A stretch of 64,000 nt of DNA from Larkinella punicea (GCF_003334855.1 NZ_QOWE01000026.1:1-64000); one strand, 5' to 3'; counted from the first letter of the stretch, positions 45,576-54,739 are shown. Notes: generated by a model not told the origin, from the sequence alone. A program made the numbers and translations.

Positions 45576-45986
45576 ATGATCCTCCGCTTTCAAAGCCTTG
45601 CTGAACTGGACGACGTTGCCGGACAATTGATCGACGCCGGGCGACCGCATTCGGTCTGGCTGTTCGATGGTGAGATGGGAGCGGGCAAGACCACGTTGAT
45701 TAAAGCGATCTGTCGGCGTCTGGGCGTAATGAACGTAGTTCAAAGTCCAACCTTTTCGATTGTGAATGAATACATTACAAATTCAGGTGAACCGGTCTAT
45801 CATTTTGATTGTTACCGGCTTCGCAATGAAGAAGAAGCCCTGGACAGTGGTCTCGAAGAGTACATCGACTCGGGAGAACGCTGTTTTATCGAGTGGCCGG
45901 AACGAATTGCCGGTTTGTTACCCCCCGACGCCTGGACCCTTCACCTCCGGGTGGAAGAAGGCGAACGAATACTGGAAACCAATTGA
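45576..45986 (+). CDS. tsaE: tRNA threonylcarbamoyladenosine biosynthesis ATPase
   Basis: The 136-aa product is TsaE, the P-loop ATPase that supports TsaD/TsaB in t6A formation. The Walker A loop is G32-EMGAGKTT, followed by SPTFSIVNEY, HFDCYRL (76-82) and IEWPER (105-110), which are the diagnostic blocks. The length is normal. It is followed by the alanine dehydrogenase gene after 115 nt. Confidence 0.96.
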   Translation: MILRFQSLAELDDVAGQLIDAGRPHSVWLFDGEMGAGKTTLIKAICRRLGVMNVVQSPTFSIVNEYITNSGEPVYHFDCYRLRNEEEALDSGLEEYIDSGERCFIEWPERIAGLLPPDAWTLHLRVEEGERILETN

Positions 45987-46064
45987 CAAAAATGACGGAT
46001 TAAGAACAACGGGTCGCAACGCCTTCGGGCGGTTTTCGGTGAAACCATCTCATCCAGGGAACGC

Positions 46065-46092
46065 GTCATTCGCAGTTCATAATTCATAAATC
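46065..46092. repeat. Heptamer-repeat array, site 6
   Basis: Four heptamers in phase: GTCATTC, GCAGTTC, ATAATTC, ATAAATC. The array ends 9 nt before the GTG start of the alanine dehydrogenase gene. No clear opposite arm was found. Confidence 0.7.
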
Positions 46093-46101
46093 CCGTTTAT
46101 A

Positions 46102-47313
46102 GTGACTGGGTTTGAACAATTAGCAAAACAAACAGCACTTTATCCGCAGGAAGCACCTGCCGCTGTTAAGAAGCACAATGGCAGCCTCATGATTGGGATG
46201 CCCAAAGAGGTCTCCCTACAGGAAAACCGGATTGCCCTGACGCCCGAAGCGGTCACCATTCTGGTGCGCCACGGCCACGACGTTCTCATCGAAAAAGGGG
46301 CAGGAGCGGGTGCAAAATTCTCCGATAACGACTACAGTGAAGCCGGGGCGCAAATTATGCCCTCAGCCAAAGAGGTGTACGATGCAAACCTGATTCTGAA
46401 GGTGGAACCGCTGGTGGATCAGGAGTTTGACTACATCAAAACCGGCAGCACCCTCATTTCGGCGGTCAACCTGCCCAACCACGAGAAGAAATACTTCGAG
46501 CGGCTGAACAGCAAAAAAATCACCGCGCTGGGCTACGAATACATCGAGGATAAAGTGGGCGGCATGCCGATCATCCGGGCGATGAGCGAGATTGCAGGCA
46601 GCACCGTCATGCTGATTGCGGGTGAATACCTGAGCAGTGCCAACAACGGCCGGGGGGTAATTCTGGGCGGTATTACGGGAGTTCCGCCAACCAAAGTGGT
46701 GATTCTCGGAGCCGGAACCGTGGCCGAATACGCAGCCCGGACGGCGCTGGGACTGGGTGCCGAAATCAAGATTTTCGACAAACACATCTACAAACTCCAG
46801 CGGCTGAAATACGCCATTGGACAGCATATTTATACCTCGATCATTGAAACCGATACGCTCTCGGAAGCCATTCAACGGGCCGATGTGGTGATTGGGGCCA
46901 TGCGGGCGGAAGACGGTTTGAGTCCAATTGTGGTGACACAGGAGATGGTTTCGCACATGAAACTCGACGCGGTGATTATCGACGTCTCCATCGATCAGGG
47001 CGGCAATTTTGAAACGTCCAAAATGACGACGCACAAAGATCCGACGTATAAATACCAGAACGTCATTCATTATTGCGTGCCGAACATTGCCTCGCGGGTA
47101 GCCCATACGGCCAGTCTGGCCCTGAGCAACATTTTTCTGCCTTTCCTCCTGAAAACCGGGACCATCGGCGGAATTGAAGAAATGATGTTCGCCAATCGCT
47201 GGTTTATGAAGGGCGTTTACAGCCATAACGGTCTGTTGACCAACGCTTACATTGCCAAAAAATTCAACATGCGGTACAAAGACCTCAGTCTGTTGCTGGC
47301 CGCTAGAATTTAA
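46102..47313 (+). CDS. ald: Alanine dehydrogenase
   Basis: The 403-aa product (GTG start at 46102) has the AlaDH/PNT N-terminal domain with MPKEVSLQENRIALTPEAV and the NAD-binding domain with VVILGAGTVAEYAARTALGLGAE. It catalyses reversible NAD-dependent deamination of alanine to pyruvate. The extra N-terminal stretch before MIGMPKEV and the GTG start match the longer Bacteroidota form. An ATG at residue 30 would remove part of it. It is followed by an unknown small gene after a heptamer hairpin. Confidence 0.88.
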   Translation: MTGFEQLAKQTALYPQEAPAAVKKHNGSLMIGMPKEVSLQENRIALTPEAVTILVRHGHDVLIEKGAGAGAKFSDNDYSEAGAQIMPSAKEVYDANLILKVEPLVDQEFDYIKTGSTLISAVNLPNHEKKYFERLNSKKITALGYEYIEDKVGGMPIIRAMSEIAGSTVMLIAGEYLSSANNGRGVILGGITGVPPTKVVILGAGTVAEYAARTALGLGAEIKIFDKHIYKLQRLKYAIGQHIYTSIIETDTLSEAIQRADVVIGAMRAEDGLSPIVVTQEMVSHMKLDAVIIDVSIDQGGNFETSKMTTHKDPTYKYQNVIHYCVPNIASRVAHTASLALSNIFLPFLLKTGTIGGIEEMMFANRWFMKGVYSHNGLLTNAYIAKKFNMRYKDLSLLLAARI

Positions 47314-47317
47314 ATTG

Positions 47318-47404
47318 TTTACGGTTTTCAGTTTTCGGTGGCTAACGCGAGAGAGTGAATGCGTCAGCCACCGTATACCGAAAACTGAAAACCGAAAACC
47401 GAAA
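47318..47404. repeat. Inverted heptamer-repeat array, site 7
   Basis: The left array is TTTACGG, TTTTCAG, TTTTCGG (47318-47338). The right array is ACCGAAA, ACTGAAA, ACCGAAA, ACCGAAA (47377-47404). The arms form a 17-bp stem (47323-47339 with 47377-47393). The loop region contains AGTGAATGCGTCAGCC (47354-47369), which is 15 of 16 identical to site 1. The array ends 4 nt before the next ATG (47409). Confidence 0.92.
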
Positions 47405-47408
47405 AAAC

Positions 47409-47816
47409 ATGATCAACAACAGTAACGAAAACTTCCTGCTCGACGACGCCAATTCGCCGGATGTTAACCGGAAGTTGATGAGTGCGGTTTCGACGGATTT
47501 TGTGAAAGTGTCGGAAACCCTTCGCGAAGCGTCGTACGTCATTCGGAAACGCGGGTTTACCGAAAATCCCATTTTTGTCGTATCCCGTCGGCCGGTTGAT
47601 ATTGGTCAGTTGCTGCTCGGACCGAACGAACTGGCGGCCAATGCGTGGAGCTACCGCGCGTCGCTGTTGGATGAATTCGTGCAGCGGAAACTGGTGGCGG
47701 AGGAGTCGGTCGATGTGTTCAAGGAGAGTTATAAGAATCCCGACGAATACTGCTGTCTTTTCGTGGTCGACGGCGACTTTGCCGGTTTCATCTTCATCCC
47801 TTTTCCAGAAGATTGA
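47409..47816 (+). CDS. Conserved-looking 135-aa protein, unknown
   Basis: Starts at ATG 47409, right after the heptamer array; a longer frame upstream would read through the array and is not believed. The 135 aa are soluble and alpha/beta in pattern, with VNRKLMSAVSTDFVKVSE, RGFTENPIFVVSRR and a Cys pair in EYCCLFVVDGDFAGFIF. No signal peptide. I do not recognise the family. It is followed by inverted repeat copy 3. Confidence 0.65.
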   Translation: MINNSNENFLLDDANSPDVNRKLMSAVSTDFVKVSETLREASYVIRKRGFTENPIFVVSRRPVDIGQLLLGPNELAANAWSYRASLLDEFVQRKLVAEESVDVFKESYKNPDEYCCLFVVDGDFAGFIFIPFPED

Positions 47817-47818
47817 TC

Positions 47819-47906
47819 GGTTTTGCCCCTAAATCCCCTAAAGGGGACTTGGACACGAAACCCTCCGGAGCTAAAAGTCCCCTTTAGGGGATTTAGGGGC
47901 AAAACC
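47819..47906. repeat. Perfect inverted repeat, CCCCTAAATCCCC family, copy 3
   Basis: The arms at 47819-47850 and 47875-47906 are perfect 32-bp reverse complements, with a 24-nt loop. The loop aligns with copies 1 and 2 only after reverse complementing, so this copy lies in the opposite orientation. It is again between convergent genes. Confidence 0.95.
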
Positions 47907-47911
47907 TTACA

Positions 47912-49423
47912 CTACTTCCGAACCCGGTATTTGTAATAATCCCACGTTTTTCGAATGCCGGCATAGACGCCACTGCTGTTTTCAAACAAATCACCCTGAT
48001 CGGCGGCTGCGGAAAACGTGACGAGCAAACCCCGCTGGTTGATGGGTAATTCGAGTGACATGGCGGACGAAAACTGCCGGAGGGTTTCAGCGAACGGGAA
48101 ATCGTAGGTTCCGTAGTTTTCGCTGTAGGAAAATTTGAACTGAAACTGGCAGTTTCGGGCGAAATTTCCTTGAATACCGGTGTGATACACCCGGACACGG
48201 TTGTTACTAAAAAAACCGTAGGGAGACAGGTTGGGACGGGTGTCGGTCACTGGCGTAATGAAAGGCGTGCCGATGCCCCGGCCAAAATACGACCAGCCGT
48301 CCTGATACTGCGTGTGGTTGAAGTAATTGTCTTTCCCCCGAAATTTGTTGCCATCATCAAATACGCCCCCGCCCTGGCTTTTCGTGTACAATAACTCCAC
48401 AACGGCACCGGTAATCCGCAGGCCGAATGAGGCCGGTTTCAGATTCCGAAACCGGATGCCCGTCAGGCCATCTTCGAGGTTCGTCAGGTAATAGAGCGAA
48501 CCGTCTTCGTAGATACTCTGGTGATAGAGCAAAACAGACGTTCGGCGCGAACTGAATTCTATTCCTATATCAATGGTACCCAGGTGGTTGCCAACGCGGT
48601 TTTCCCGGTCGAACTTGCTGTAATGGGTCGTATCGACATCCGACAGGCGACCGAGGCTGTTGCCCACCGTCACGAAAAGATAGTCCTGCAGGCTGGCGGG
48701 GAAATGACCATTTTTGACAATGGATTCCGGTAACTGATCGGTGACGCCCCCCCATTGGGCCTGGTGGTTGAAACCGGCATAGAATTTGACGGGCCAGCGC
48801 GGTTTTCCCAGCCGCCCGTAGAACGACTTCTGGTGCAGAAAATAATGCTGAACCTTGCGCTGGCTACCAAACCAGCCGTGGGCGAAATTGCCCCGGAAAG
48901 AAAGCAGTCCTTTGGTAAAGCCGATGGGGGTGTAGTGGGGCAGGCTGATCTGGATTCTGGGCAGGGGCAGGGCGTTTCCCGACCAGCTATACGAACCCGA
49001 ACTGAGCGTTGAATCGACTAAACCGACCACTTCGCGTCGGCGTCCTGCCATGAGCTCAAAGGCACCGGCGCGAATTTTGACATACGCTTCGGGAATTAAA
49101 AATGTTTTTTTTGTTTGAGCATCCAAATTTGAAACAACTTCAAAACCGTAACCAATGCCAAAACGATCCCGCCGGAGGGGAGACGTAATGTCGGTCAGGG
49201 GGGAATACCGGTAATCCTGCCGGACGCCCGCCCGAACGGTTGCATACGGCAACTGATTGGGCACAATACCGTATTGATTGGTCCGTAGCCAGAACGGGGT
49301 TTGTTTGGAAGAAGCATAAAAGCCGCCCATTTCGGCAAAAAAGTGCCTGGGCCGGGTTTCGATAACGGGCTGGCTGAAGGCAAAAAGCGGAAGAAAAAGA
49401 ATCAGGGGTAGCGCTCTTATCAT
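47912..49423 (-). CDS. Wzi-family capsule assembly outer-membrane protein
   Basis: The 503-aa protein has a signal peptide (cleaved after AFSQ) and a long beta-barrel. The N-terminal block with FFAEMGGFYASSKQTPFWLRTNQYG is typical of the Bacteroidota Wzi-like family (PF14052), named for the surface lectin that anchors capsule. The rest contains many alternating beta strands and ends in KTWDYYKYRVRK. Whether a capsule is made is unknown because no capsule genes are near. It is a single gene between an inverted repeat and the thrB gene's downstream side; the 205-nt gap before thrB shows nothing clear. Confidence 0.85.
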   Translation of the reverse strand: MIRALPLILFLPLFAFSQPVIETRPRHFFAEMGGFYASSKQTPFWLRTNQYGIVPNQLPYATVRAGVRQDYRYSPLTDITSPLRRDRFGIGYGFEVVSNLDAQTKKTFLIPEAYVKIRAGAFELMAGRRREVVGLVDSTLSSGSYSWSGNALPLPRIQISLPHYTPIGFTKGLLSFRGNFAHGWFGSQRKVQHYFLHQKSFYGRLGKPRWPVKFYAGFNHQAQWGGVTDQLPESIVKNGHFPASLQDYLFVTVGNSLGRLSDVDTTHYSKFDRENRVGNHLGTIDIGIEFSSRRTSVLLYHQSIYEDGSLYYLTNLEDGLTGIRFRNLKPASFGLRITGAVVELLYTKSQGGGVFDDGNKFRGKDNYFNHTQYQDGWSYFGRGIGTPFITPVTDTRPNLSPYGFFSNNRVRVYHTGIQGNFARNCQFQFKFSYSENYGTYDFPFAETLRQFSSAMSLELPINQRGLLVTFSAAADQGDLFENSSGVYAGIRKTWDYYKYRVRK

Positions 49424-49628
49424 GTCTCATTGAAAAAGATTCCACGTTTCATTGAGCACTACAGGCGACAGGAAAGCCCTCTATACCCGGTTTGGGATAG
49501 CAACGACTGACCCGTTAACCCTTACGGATTTAGCCGGATCACGGATTCATAAAATCAACGGTGATTGGCCCGGACGGATGACCTGGAGTGATTCGATTGT
49601 ACGTGCAAATATTATTCCAATTTTGCAA

Positions 49629-50558
49629 TTATCCAAGCACCCGCGGACCCTCCTGATTGATCCCGGAAACATACAATTCACTCCCAATTCCGACCGAATG
49701 AAAAGCGGCCTGCATGTTGTTGCCGACCCGCAAAGCGGTAGCGTGATCACAACTGAGGGCAAACATGGAAGGGCCGGAGCCGGAAATGCTGCAACCGAGG
49801 GCGCCGGCATCGAGTGCGGCCTGTTTTACTTCGCTGAATTCGGGGATGAGGATGGCGCGGATCGGTTCAATAATGACATCGACCATCGAACGGCCAATCA
49901 GATCATAATCAGGTTTCATCAATCCCGCAATCAGCCCGGCGACGTTGCCCATTTGAATGATGGTGTTTTTCATCGACACTTCATTTTTCAGAATGTGCCG
50001 GGCGTCTTTCGTATTAACTTCAATTTCCGGGTGAACAATGGTGGCGAAGAGTTGCGCCGGGGTACTAATGGTGATGATATCCAGCGGGTTGTAGCTCCGG
50101 ATGACCACAAAACCGCCCATCAGCGACGGCGCCACATTGTCGGCGTGGGCCGAACCACAGGCCAGACGTTCGCCCTCCATGGCAAAGGGAAGGAGGTCGA
50201 TTTGCTTGAGCGGTCGGCCCAGCAACTCATTAATGGCAAACACGCCCGCAACGGCACTGGCCGCGCTGGAACCCAAACCGCTGCCGAGCGGCATTTTCTT
50301 ATGCAGAATCAGTTCCAGTCCCTGGTCCGATTCGATGTGTTTCAGGTACGTCTGAATGGCAATACCGGCGGTGTTGCGTTCGGCCTCCTTCGGCAACCGG
50401 CCTTCATCGCCAACGATGGCTTTAATTCGAACGCCCGGCAAGTTGCTTTTCCGGACAATGATTTCGTCGCCGGGACTATCGACGGCAAAACCGAAAATGT
50501 CAAAACCGCAGGCAACATTCGCGACGGTCGCAGGGGCAAATACTTTTATTGAATCCAC
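49629..50558 (-). CDS. thrB: Homoserine kinase
   Basis: The 309-aa GHMP kinase phosphorylates homoserine with ATP. The ATP-binding loop is P90-LGSGLGSSAAS, and the N-terminal VFAPATVANVACGFDIFGFA is characteristic. The start appears to be GTG 50558, since the conserved residues begin at once and no upstream ATG is found. It is 69 nt downstream of thrA on the same strand, so it is probably cotranscribed. thrC, which often follows, is absent here; the next gene is wzi-like. A long open frame on the opposite strand is not a gene. Confidence 0.95.
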   Translation of the reverse strand: MDSIKVFAPATVANVACGFDIFGFAVDSPGDEIIVRKSNLPGVRIKAIVGDEGRLPKEAERNTAGIAIQTYLKHIESDQGLELILHKKMPLGSGLGSSAASAVAGVFAINELLGRPLKQIDLLPFAMEGERLACGSAHADNVAPSLMGGFVVIRSYNPLDIITISTPAQLFATIVHPEIEVNTKDARHILKNEVSMKNTIIQMGNVAGLIAGLMKPDYDLIGRSMVDVIIEPIRAILIPEFSEVKQAALDAGALGCSISGSGPSMFALSCDHATALRVGNNMQAAFHSVGIGSELYVSGINQEGPRVLG

Positions 50559-50627
50559 AGTCTGTAAGGGATTACCGTGGCAATCCCAATCTTTTGTCTA
50601 TCTATACAAATTCTATGGGCGTGTGGT

Positions 50628-53090
50628 TCACGCCAGGTAACTTCCAATGCTGACCACATCTGCAAACACGCCCGTGGCCGTCACTTCCGCGCCCGCACCG
50701 GGGCCTTTAATCACCAGCGGGCGTTCTTTGTACCGCTCCGTCGTAAACGAAATAATATTATCAGCACCCGAAAGCGAGTAAAACGGATGGTCGAAACCGA
50801 CCGACCGCAGTTCAATGGTCACTTTCCCGTTTTCAAACGTAGCGACATACCGCAGTTTTTCGTTTCGGCCTTCTGCTCCCAGTAGCAGGTTATCAAAATA
50901 CGCATGATTGTGCTCCAATTCCTCGAAAAACGCCGGAATGCTCGGCGCCGTGATGCAGCTTTCGGGCAGCAGGTTGTTGATCGTCACGTCAGACGGTTCC
51001 AGTTCAAAACCGGCTTCCCTCGCCAAAATCAGAATTTTGCGGGCCACGTCCATACCGCTCAAATCTTCGCGTGGATCGGGTTCGGTAAATCCTTTTTCTT
51101 TCGCTTCCCGAACGACGGAGGCAAACGAAACTCCGGGTTTGAAAGTGTTGAAAATATAGGATAATGTTCCGGACACAATGGCCTCGATTTTTAGAAAACG
51201 ATCGCCCGATGTCATCAACCCCTGTATGGTGTTGATAATGGGCAACCCCGCGCCCACGTTGGTTTCGTACAAAAACTTGACGCCCCGCCGAACGGTCGCC
51301 CGTTGCAGCCGTTTGTAGTCAGCATATGAACCTGAATTGGCTACTTTGTTCGGGGTAACAATCGACACGTTGGCGTTGAGCAACGGTTCGTAAAACAATG
51401 GAATGTCTTTATCCGCCGTACAGTCGATGAACACGCTGTTGGGCAGGTTATAATCTTTTAGTTTCTCGACAAAGGCTGGTAATGAAGTCGTTACGCCCTC
51501 GTTGACCAGCCGGTCCTGCCAGTTGGTCAGGTCGATGCCTTTGGGGTCGAGCAGCATTTTCTTCGTGTTCGACACGCCAACGAGGCAAATCCGGAGCAAT
51601 TTTTCGTTCCGCAGAAACGCGTATTGGGATTCAATCTGTTGCAGCAACGTACGGCCAATCAATCCCGCCCCAACCAGATAGAGGTTGAGAATCCGGGCTT
51701 CGGACTGGAAAAAGACGTTGTGCATTGCATTGAGCGCTTTCGAGAGGTTGTTCTTGTTGATCACCACCGAAATGTTGATTTCCGACGACCCCTGCGCAAT
51801 GGCGATGATGTTGACCCCGTTTTTGCCCAAAACCGAAAAGAGCTTCCCGGCAATCCCCGAACTCTTTTTCATGCCTTCGCCCACCGTGGCAATGATCGAC
51901 AGGTCTTTTTCAATCCCGATGTAATCGACGTGACCGTGGGCAATTTCGGTCGCAAATTCCGCTTCCAGGATGTCGCGGACGCGCTCGGCGTTGCGGGGTT
52001 CGATGGCAAAGCAGATGGAGTGTTCCGACGAAGCCTGCGAAATCAAAATGACGCTGATTTTGTAATGCGCCAGCGTGCTAAACAGTTTGGCCGAGACCCC
52101 GGCGACGCCGATCATCCCGCTGCCCTGGATGTTGACCAGGACGATGTCGTCGATGGACGAAATACCGGTAATCGTAAAATCGCGCCGGTCGGCGGTGCGG
52201 CTGATCACCGTGCCTTCGTGACTGGCGTTGAAGGTGTTCAGAATCCGGATCGGGATGTTTTTGGAAAAAGCCGGTTGCAGCGTGGGCGGATAAATCACTT
52301 TGGCCCCGAAGTGGCTCAGTTCCATCGCTTCCGCGTACGTAATGGTCGGGATGTTGAACGCATTCGGCACCTTGCGCGGGTCGGCGGTCATCATGCCGTC
52401 GACATCGGTCCAGATGTCGATGAAATCGGCGTTCAGCGCGGCACCCAGAATCGAAGCCGTGTAATCAGAACCGCCCCGGCCGAGGGTGGTGGTTTCGTTG
52501 TGGGCCGTGGAGCCGATAAAACCGGTAACAATCGGCAGATCGGTTCCAATGGTTGAAAAATACTCCCGAATCAACTGGTTGGTCGTCGTTTCATCGACTT
52601 CGGCCATGCTGAACTGGGCGTCGGTTTTGATGAGTTCGCGGGCGTCGCAAAACCGGGCCGGAACGCCTTTGCTTTTCAGGCATTCGCTGATGACCAGACA
52701 CGAAAGCCGTTCGCCGAAGCTCATGACCAGATCCATCGTCCGATCCGACAATTCGCGGATGAGCGACACGCCCCGCAGCAGATCCTCCAGTTCGTTGACC
52801 GTGCCGCGAACTTTGCCGAACACCTTACTTTGTTCTTTAATCGGAATTAAACCCTTGATGACGTTGAAATGGCGGTCTTCAATGCCCCGAATCAGTTCCA
52901 GGTAATCGGGGTTGTTGGTGGCGGCCATCCGGCCGATTTCAATCAACTGGTTGGTGACCCCGCTCATGGCCGACAACACGACGGCTCCGATGGTATCCCC
53001 GTTCTGGCGGTGGTTAAGAATGATGGCAATGACTTTTTTAATATTCTCAACGGACTTTACCGACGTTCCGCCAAATTTCAATACGTTCAT
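50628..53090 (-). CDS. thrA: Bifunctional aspartokinase / homoserine dehydrogenase
   Basis: The 820-aa fusion (ATG 53090) starts with MNVLKFGGTSV. The order is: aspartokinase (1-290), two ACT regulatory units (about 310-460), and homoserine dehydrogenase (about 465-820) with LYLVGAGLIGRTLL for NADP and the KEKGFTEPDPREDLSGMDVARK active-site block. It catalyses the first and third steps of the threonine branch and is probably feedback-inhibited by threonine through the ACT region. A -7-like TATATTTG is found about 90 nt upstream. The upstream leader has an octamer array. Confidence 0.96.
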   Translation of the reverse strand: MNVLKFGGTSVKSVENIKKVIAIILNHRQNGDTIGAVVLSAMSGVTNQLIEIGRMAATNNPDYLELIRGIEDRHFNVIKGLIPIKEQSKVFGKVRGTVNELEDLLRGVSLIRELSDRTMDLVMSFGERLSCLVISECLKSKGVPARFCDARELIKTDAQFSMAEVDETTTNQLIREYFSTIGTDLPIVTGFIGSTAHNETTTLGRGGSDYTASILGAALNADFIDIWTDVDGMMTADPRKVPNAFNIPTITYAEAMELSHFGAKVIYPPTLQPAFSKNIPIRILNTFNASHEGTVISRTADRRDFTITGISSIDDIVLVNIQGSGMIGVAGVSAKLFSTLAHYKISVILISQASSEHSICFAIEPRNAERVRDILEAEFATEIAHGHVDYIGIEKDLSIIATVGEGMKKSSGIAGKLFSVLGKNGVNIIAIAQGSSEINISVVINKNNLSKALNAMHNVFFQSEARILNLYLVGAGLIGRTLLQQIESQYAFLRNEKLLRICLVGVSNTKKMLLDPKGIDLTNWQDRLVNEGVTTSLPAFVEKLKDYNLPNSVFIDCTADKDIPLFYEPLLNANVSIVTPNKVANSGSYADYKRLQRATVRRGVKFLYETNVGAGLPIINTIQGLMTSGDRFLKIEAIVSGTLSYIFNTFKPGVSFASVVREAKEKGFTEPDPREDLSGMDVARKILILAREAGFELEPSDVTINNLLPESCITAPSIPAFFEELEHNHAYFDNLLLGAEGRNEKLRYVATFENGKVTIELRSVGFDHPFYSLSGADNIISFTTERYKERPLVIKGPGAGAEVTATGVFADVVSIGSYLA

Positions 53091-53099
53091 ACAGTGGGA

Positions 53100-53144
53100 A
53101 ATTATTGAATTATTGAATTGTTGGTCGTAGTGAATCAACAATTC
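53100..53144. repeat. Octamer array with hairpin in thrA leader, site 8
   Basis: AATTATTG, AATTATTG, AATTGTTG follow each other (53100-53123). GAATTGTTG (53115-53123) pairs with CAACAATTC (53136-53144). The unit is 8 nt, unlike the 7-nt period of the other sites. No leader peptide with a start codon was found. Confidence 0.75.
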
Positions 53145-53178
53145 GGATGCTGTATTGGTGATGAAGAGAAAAGGAGCG

Positions 53179-53213
53179 CAAATATAGGGAAAAAGCAGGT
53201 TGTGTACAGCAAA
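53179..53213 (-). promoter_or_regulatory. Probable thrA promoter
   Basis: On the minus strand, TATATTTG (53179-53186) matches TAnnTTTG and TTTG (53210-53213) lies 23 nt upstream of it. The spacing is longer than usual. It implies an untranslated leader of roughly 80-90 nt. Confidence 0.4.
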
Positions 53214-53395
53214 GAAATCGAAACGAAAAACATAGGATTGTGGTCATAAAGGCCCTAAAACCGGGCATAGAGGCCACTGGCGGTTGTTTGTCGTGGTGGA
53301 ATTGTCGAAAATTTCGTATTTTCAGGAAGCGAACAAATCCGGCGGGTGCGCTGTTCTTTCATCAACGCGAACTGCTGACCTAACGACCGTATTTC

Positions 53396-54499
53396 ATGAA
53401 AGGATTCCAATTCTCCAATTATATTCCGCCCGAAAAAAAAGAAGGCAGCAAATTCGACCAGTTGCTCAACATTTTCCAGCAATTGTTGCTGATGACGTCG
53501 GGCAATGTCGAACAGGCGCTGGCCTATCTGAACGACCTCGACCGGCGGTATAGCTTAACCGACGACAAATACGGGATTGGTAATTTTGTCGAGGAAATGA
53601 AAGAAAAAGGCTATCTGACCGAGCAGAACGAAGAAGGCACGCTCGCAATGACGGCCAAGAGCGAGCAATCCATCCGGAAGTCGGCGCTGGAAGAAATTTT
53701 CGGGAAGCTGAAACGCTCGAAATCCGGCGGCAACCACCACACCCCGTTTACCGGCGTGGGCGACGAACTCAGCAGCGACCTGCGCGATTTTCAGTTTGGC
53801 GATTCGCTCGAACAGATTTCCATGACCGAATCCATCCGCAACGCCCAGATCAATAGTGGCGTCAATGAATTTACGCTGATGGAACGCGATCTGGAGGTGG
53901 TTCAGAAAGAGCAGAAAACCCAGACGTCCACGGTTTTGATGATCGATGTGAGCCACTCGATGATTCTCTACGGCGAAGACCGCATTACGCCCGCCAAAAA
54001 AGTGGGTATGGCACTGGTGGAACTGGTGAAGCAGAAATATCCCAAAGACACGCTGGATATTATTGTTTTTGGCAACGACGCCTGGCAGATTCAGGTGAAG
54101 GATTTGCCGTATCTGGAAGTGGGACCGTACCACACCAACACCGTGGCCGGGCTCGAACTGGCGATGGATTTGTTGCGTCGACGCAAGAACAAGAACAAGC
54201 AGATTTTCATGATTACCGACGGAAAACCGACCTGCTTGAAAGAAGGCATCAAATATTACAAAAACAGTTTCGGGCTGGACCGCAAGATCGTGTCGAAAAC
54301 CCTGACACTAGCCGCCCAATGCCGTCGGCTCGACATTCCGATTACGACCTTTATGATTGCTTCCGATCCCTATTTGAAGCAGTTTGTTCACGAATTTACG
54401 AAAGTGAACAACGGCCGTGCCTATTACAGCGGTTTGCAGGGATTAGGAAACATGATGTTTGAAGACTTCCAGCGCAACCGCCGGAAAAATATGAAATAA
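53396..54499 (+). CDS. VWA domain protein
   Basis: The 367-aa protein has a helical N-terminal part (about 15-175) and a C-terminal von Willebrand A domain (about 178-360) with an intact MIDAS motif D184-V-S-H-S188, ITDGKPT and the Asp in VFGNDAWQ. Paired VWA proteins and MoxR-like ATPases often form chaperone-like complexes that insert metals or remodel targets. The likely partner, the ATPase at 55171, follows after a toxin-antitoxin module. The antitoxin gene starts only 9 nt after this stop. Confidence 0.9.
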   Translation: MKGFQFSNYIPPEKKEGSKFDQLLNIFQQLLLMTSGNVEQALAYLNDLDRRYSLTDDKYGIGNFVEEMKEKGYLTEQNEEGTLAMTAKSEQSIRKSALEEIFGKLKRSKSGGNHHTPFTGVGDELSSDLRDFQFGDSLEQISMTESIRNAQINSGVNEFTLMERDLEVVQKEQKTQTSTVLMIDVSHSMILYGEDRITPAKKVGMALVELVKQKYPKDTLDIIVFGNDAWQIQVKDLPYLEVGPYHTNTVAGLELAMDLLRRRKNKNKQIFMITDGKPTCLKEGIKYYKNSFGLDRKIVSKTLTLAAQCRRLDIPITTFMIASDPYLKQFVHEFTKVNNGRAYYSGLQGLGNMMFEDFQRNRRKNMK

Positions 54500-54508
54500 C
54501 CGGAAAGT

Positions 54509-54739
54509 ATGACGACGATTAATATTTCGCTGGATGACAGCCGTTTAACCAAATTGCAGGAAAAAGCCCAAGCGATGAATCTGCCTTCGGTTAGTGAATT
54601 GGCTAAGCAGATCATTGAACAGGTGATTGACTCGGATGATTCTTTCCGAAAAGAAACGGCACTATCACCCGAACGCAGTGCGTTGCTTGATGATATTATT
54701 AACGAAAATCGGGAGTTACTTCAACGATTAGCTCAATGA
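54509..54739 (+). CDS. Ribbon-helix-helix-like antitoxin
   Basis: The 76-aa product begins with a beta-strand and helix pattern (TINISLDDSRLTKLQEKAQA) as in RHH/CopG-type DNA-binding antitoxins. The C-terminal half is acidic and helical and would bind the toxin. The stop overlaps the Doc start by 4 nt (54736-54739). It probably represses its own operon and neutralises the Doc toxin. AT-richer than its neighbours. Confidence 0.75.
   Translation: MTTINISLDDSRLTKLQEKAQAMNLPSVSELAKQIIEQVIDSDDSFRKETALSPERSALLDDIINENRELLQRLAQ

Larger units (their letters stand above)
53091..53395. other. Divergent intergenic region, thrA and VWA genes
   Basis: The 305-nt gap holds an octamer array (53100-53123) and a 9-bp hairpin in the thrA leader, and a -7-like element for thrA on the minus strand. 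Nothing definite was seen on the VWA side. No gene recognised. Confidence 0.7.

Noticed and set aside
49452-50552. A 366-codon open frame on the plus strand opposite thrB
   Set aside because: thrB on the minus strand has all homoserine kinase motifs. The plus-strand reading has no recognisable domain and is the usual mirror of a GC-rich gene.
53255-53292. GCCACTGG sequence that recalls part of a cobalamin riboswitch
   Set aside because: The B12 box and the other conserved parts are missing, and the VWA gene is not a typical target.
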